Below, piece after piece: positions 46,860 through 48,636 of a stretch of 48,636 nucleotides of DNA. Each line of letters starts with the position of its first letter. Within the stretch, counting starts at the first letter, position 1. The DNA comes from Terriglobia bacterium (GTDB taxonomy: Bacteria > Acidobacteriota > Terriglobia > Terriglobales > Acidobacteriaceae). A program made the translations under genes and the position numbers. Under the pieces are notes generated by a model that had not been told where the DNA came from, ran no database searches, and saw nothing but the letters and a program-made list of their open reading frames with translations. Location: positions 1 through 48,636 of the forward strand of contig JAIQFZ010000019.1 in the NCBI GenBank assembly GCA_020073015.1, in the 5' to 3' direction.

Positions 46860-48167
46860 ATGAAGCGCATTTCCTGCTTGCTCTTAGTTCTAGCTGTTTG
46901 TTTCTGCTCGGGTGCCTTCGCGCAAGAAACCCACCGGCAGCCGTTCGCGCGCCGTGCCATGTACCCCCACCGCACGTTTGGCGCAACTCAGAACCCCGCC
47001 CTAACCATGAGCAGTCCGTCCAGCAACACCGGTGGGACAGCGATCAAAATTGTGAAGACTTGGGACCTCGGGGTATTTCCCGGCGGGACCTATGTGGAAT
47101 TGTCCGACGTCAATGATTTTGGATTTGCCGTGGGAACAGGAGATCTTCCGAACGGAGAGACTCACACCCTTGGCGTTACGCTTTTTGGTCCGCACAAAGG
47201 TGAGTGGATTGATATGGGCAGCCTCGGCGGCGCGATCACCGGCGGCTACGATGAACCGGTTTTGAAGGTTGCAAACACGGGGTTGGTTGCAACCCACTCC
47301 GCAATCACGGACGGCCATTGGCACGCCGCCGCCTGGACGCAGAGGACCGGCATGTTTGACCTCGGCACCCTCGCCGACATCGGCTACCCCGAATACAACT
47401 CCAGTTACGCCGCCGCCGTAAACCGGTCAGGAACGCTGATCGTTGGTTCCAGTCAAATCGAGCTGGGCAACTGGACGTCTGCACCAGGTTACCCTACCGT
47501 CTGGACTCCCTCGCTCGAATGGAAAAACGGTCAATTATCGGTGGTCTGGAAAATACAAAAACTCGACGTGACAGGCATGGAGGATTTTCCTTACTGGGTT
47601 GCTTGGGACGTGAATGACTATGGTCAGATCATCGGTATTGCGCAAAGCGTGGACTGGTTGATTACCGTGCCCGTCCTCTGGAATCCCCTCCCGCACGGGC
47701 GAGGCTGGAAACTCATTCCGCTTCCCGTTCTCCCCGATTACCCTCTGCAAATGAACTTCGGTATCAATAACCGCGGCGAAATCGTCGGCGGTTGCATGCA
47801 ACACATCGAGTTGTGGGATTGGGTTCCCACGCTCTGGAAACCACTTACCCGCCAGAGAGACGTTTACGGGCCACCCATCCTCCTCAAAGGACCAGAGGGC
47901 TACGCGGATGGAGGCTGGGCGGATGGCATCAATGACCTGGGCGACATCTCAGGAGTGATGTGGGGCTCGGCGGGAACGCAGGCGATGGTATGGAGTTCCA
48001 ACGATCTGGGGCCCTCCCAAATTCTAGGCTTTCCGGGTGACGGGAGCCTCGCCTGGAAACTGAATAACTTCCGAATTGTAGTGGGAGGCTTTTGGGGCGG
48101 CTCCTGCGTCGCGGGCGAATGCGGAGGCGCATCGCAGTTCCGCGTCCCTGCACACGATCATCACTGA
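46860..48167 (+). CDS. Secreted HAF-repeat protein
   Basis: 435 residues from ATG 46860, with GGAGG 7 nt upstream. The signal peptide (KRISCLLLVLAVCFCSGAFA) is followed by a Pro/Arg/Thr-rich linker and the repeat domain: VKTWDLGVFPGGTYVELSDV, NDFGFAVGTGDLPNG, IDMGSLGGAITGGYDEP, TQRTGMFDLGTLADIGYPEY, WDVNDYGQIIGIAQS, INNRGEIVGGCMQ and INDLGDISGVMWG. It closely parallels the preceding gene (VWDLGTYPGGYWSWVNDIND), which suggests tandem duplication. The role is unknown. Confidence 0.87.
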   Translation: MKRISCLLLVLAVCFCSGAFAQETHRQPFARRAMYPHRTFGATQNPALTMSSPSSNTGGTAIKIVKTWDLGVFPGGTYVELSDVNDFGFAVGTGDLPNGETHTLGVTLFGPHKGEWIDMGSLGGAITGGYDEPVLKVANTGLVATHSAITDGHWHAAAWTQRTGMFDLGTLADIGYPEYNSSYAAAVNRSGTLIVGSSQIELGNWTSAPGYPTVWTPSLEWKNGQLSVVWKIQKLDVTGMEDFPYWVAWDVNDYGQIIGIAQSVDWLITVPVLWNPLPHGRGWKLIPLPVLPDYPLQMNFGINNRGEIVGGCMQHIELWDWVPTLWKPLTRQRDVYGPPILLKGPEGYADGGWADGINDLGDISGVMWGSAGTQAMVWSSNDLGPSQILGFPGDGSLAWKLNNFRIVVGGFWGGSCVAGECGGASQFRVPAHDHH

Positions 48168-48241
48168 TGTTCACTGCGTGATGCGAGCTAATTGGAAAGC
48201 CCGCTCCGCTCGGTAGCTACTGCGATTGACCGAGGGCAAGG

Positions 48242-48290
48242 AACCTGCAGTCTTCGCCGATGTTTGGCGAACTGCAGGTTTTCTCACTTT
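48242..48290 (+). terminator. Rho-independent terminator of the last repeat-protein gene
   Basis: AACCTGCAGT (48242-48251) pairs with ACTGCAGGTT (48271-48280), and TCGCC with GGCGA inside it, leaving a 2-nt bulge and a 7-nt loop. TTTTCTCACTTT follows. It is 75 bp past the stop codon of the gene ending at 48167. Confidence 0.75.
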
Positions 48291-48359
48291 GGCCGGAATG
48301 ACAACCCAACGCGAGGCAACGGGTTCGCCGAGGACAGGCGGAGATTTTTCCCCCGGCAC

Positions 48360-48389
48360 TTGGAGCGAACGGCGCTGGATTGCTATAAT
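48360..48389 (+). promoter_or_regulatory. Candidate sigma70 promoter of tRNA-Phe
   Basis: TTGGAG (48360-48365) and a perfect TATAAT (48384-48389) are 18 nt apart. A start near 48396 would give a leader of about 105 nt before the mature tRNA. Confidence 0.6.
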
Positions 48390-48500
48390 TTGTCAGTTCC
48401 GTACGCTCTCATCGCATCGGCTGTTTTTGCTTCGTGGCGACCCGCCCAATGATAGCGTCCAGTCCCGGCCATCGAGGCTGGCGATGCGCGGACCAGAAGT

Positions 48501-48576
48501 GGCCAGGTAGCTCAGGTGGTAGAGCGCAGCCCTGAAAAGGCTGGCGTCGGCGGTTCAACTCCGTCCCTGGCCACCA
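48501..48576 (+). tRNA. tRNA-Phe (GAA)
   Basis: 76 nt folding as a standard cloverleaf. The acceptor stem is GGCCAGG with CCTGGCC, the D arm GCTC-AGGTGGTA-GAGC, and the anticodon stem CAGCC with GGCTG. The anticodon loop CTGAAAA has GAA at positions 34-36. The variable loop has 5 nt, and the T arm is GGCGG-TTCAACT-CCGTC, with one G-U pair. The 3' CCA is encoded. It decodes UUC and UUU. Confidence 0.95.
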
Positions 48577-48612
48577 TATTTCAAAGGACTTACGTCGAAA
48601 CTCCGAAAAGCC

Positions 48613-48634
48613 TTCAGCCCAGGTTCAGCCCAGG
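48613..48634. repeat. Tandem 11-bp repeat just after tRNA-Phe
   Basis: TTCAGCCCAGG occurs twice in a row (48613-48623 and 48624-48634), close to the window's right edge and 36 bp past the tRNA. Two copies are too few to say more. Confidence 0.5.
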
Positions 48635-48636
48635 AT

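Larger units (their letters stand above)
48168..48500. other. Intergenic region before tRNA-Phe
   Basis: 333 bp holding the terminator at 48242-48290 and the promoter at 48360-48389, annotated separately. No credible gene is visible. Confidence 0.5.

Noticed and set aside
48171-48359. Small minus-strand frame of 62 codons before tRNA-Phe
   Set aside because: It overlaps the terminator hairpin, has no ribosome-binding site and no recognisable product.

Overview
The window looks like a chromosomal segment of an Acidobacteriota bacterium (Terriglobia or Koribacter-like). No taxonomic marker such as 16S rRNA is present, so this rests on gene content: a CadC-like winged-helix/TPR regulator, a large pro-kumamolisin (S53) protease with Ig-like repeats, secreted HAF-type repeat proteins, a CBM9-like/DUF5916 barrel protein, a free-standing ClpB-D2-like ATPase, a tetraether-synthase-like radical SAM enzyme, and GC-rich palindromic repeats that read as CHPERS-type peptides when translated. 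The DNA is GC-rich and gene-dense with short spacers. I see no prophage, insertion sequence or CRISPR array.

Layout. 1-9.6 kb: the edge of a TonB-like gene, DAHP synthase, leuS, guaA and histidine-degradation genes hutU and hutI, with two small membrane proteins between. 9.6-16.7 kb: a ClpB-D2-like AAA+ ATPase, a LysM plus DUF4015-type hydrolase and the S53 protease. 16.9-24.1 kb: a minus-strand accessory stretch with the radical SAM enzyme, a TylF-like methyltransferase, a PD-(D/E)XK nuclease carrying a repeat in its coding sequence, a secreted low-complexity protein with SPR/RESP motifs and two adjacent uncharacterised membrane proteins. 24.2-30.2 kb: the protein quality-control cluster tig-clpP-clpX-lon, read leftward. 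30.4-35.3 kb: family 5 uracil-DNA glycosylase, an ECF sigma factor with a likely membrane anti-sigma partner and a secreted protein, an HXXEE-like membrane protein, murB and a bacilliredoxin. 35.4-41.8 kb: envelope proteins, a small protein with a cytochrome c, and sthA. 42-48.2 kb: the winged-helix/TPR regulator, then three tandem secreted repeat proteins with near-identical translation starts. 48.5 kb: tRNA-Phe(GAA).

Themes. Trigger factor folds nascent chains while ClpXP and Lon remove damaged ones; all four genes appear to start with GTG or TTG. Four genes (hutU, hutI, udgB and the gene at 38784) carry a TANNNT box whose 3' end lies exactly 6 nt before the start codon and have no good ribosome-binding site, which suggests leaderless mRNAs. 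The most interesting enzyme is the radical SAM protein at 16946-19108, whose cysteine layout matches the Tes family that joins lipid tails into membrane-spanning lipids; Acidobacteriota are known to make iso-diabolic acid and branched GDGT-type lipids.
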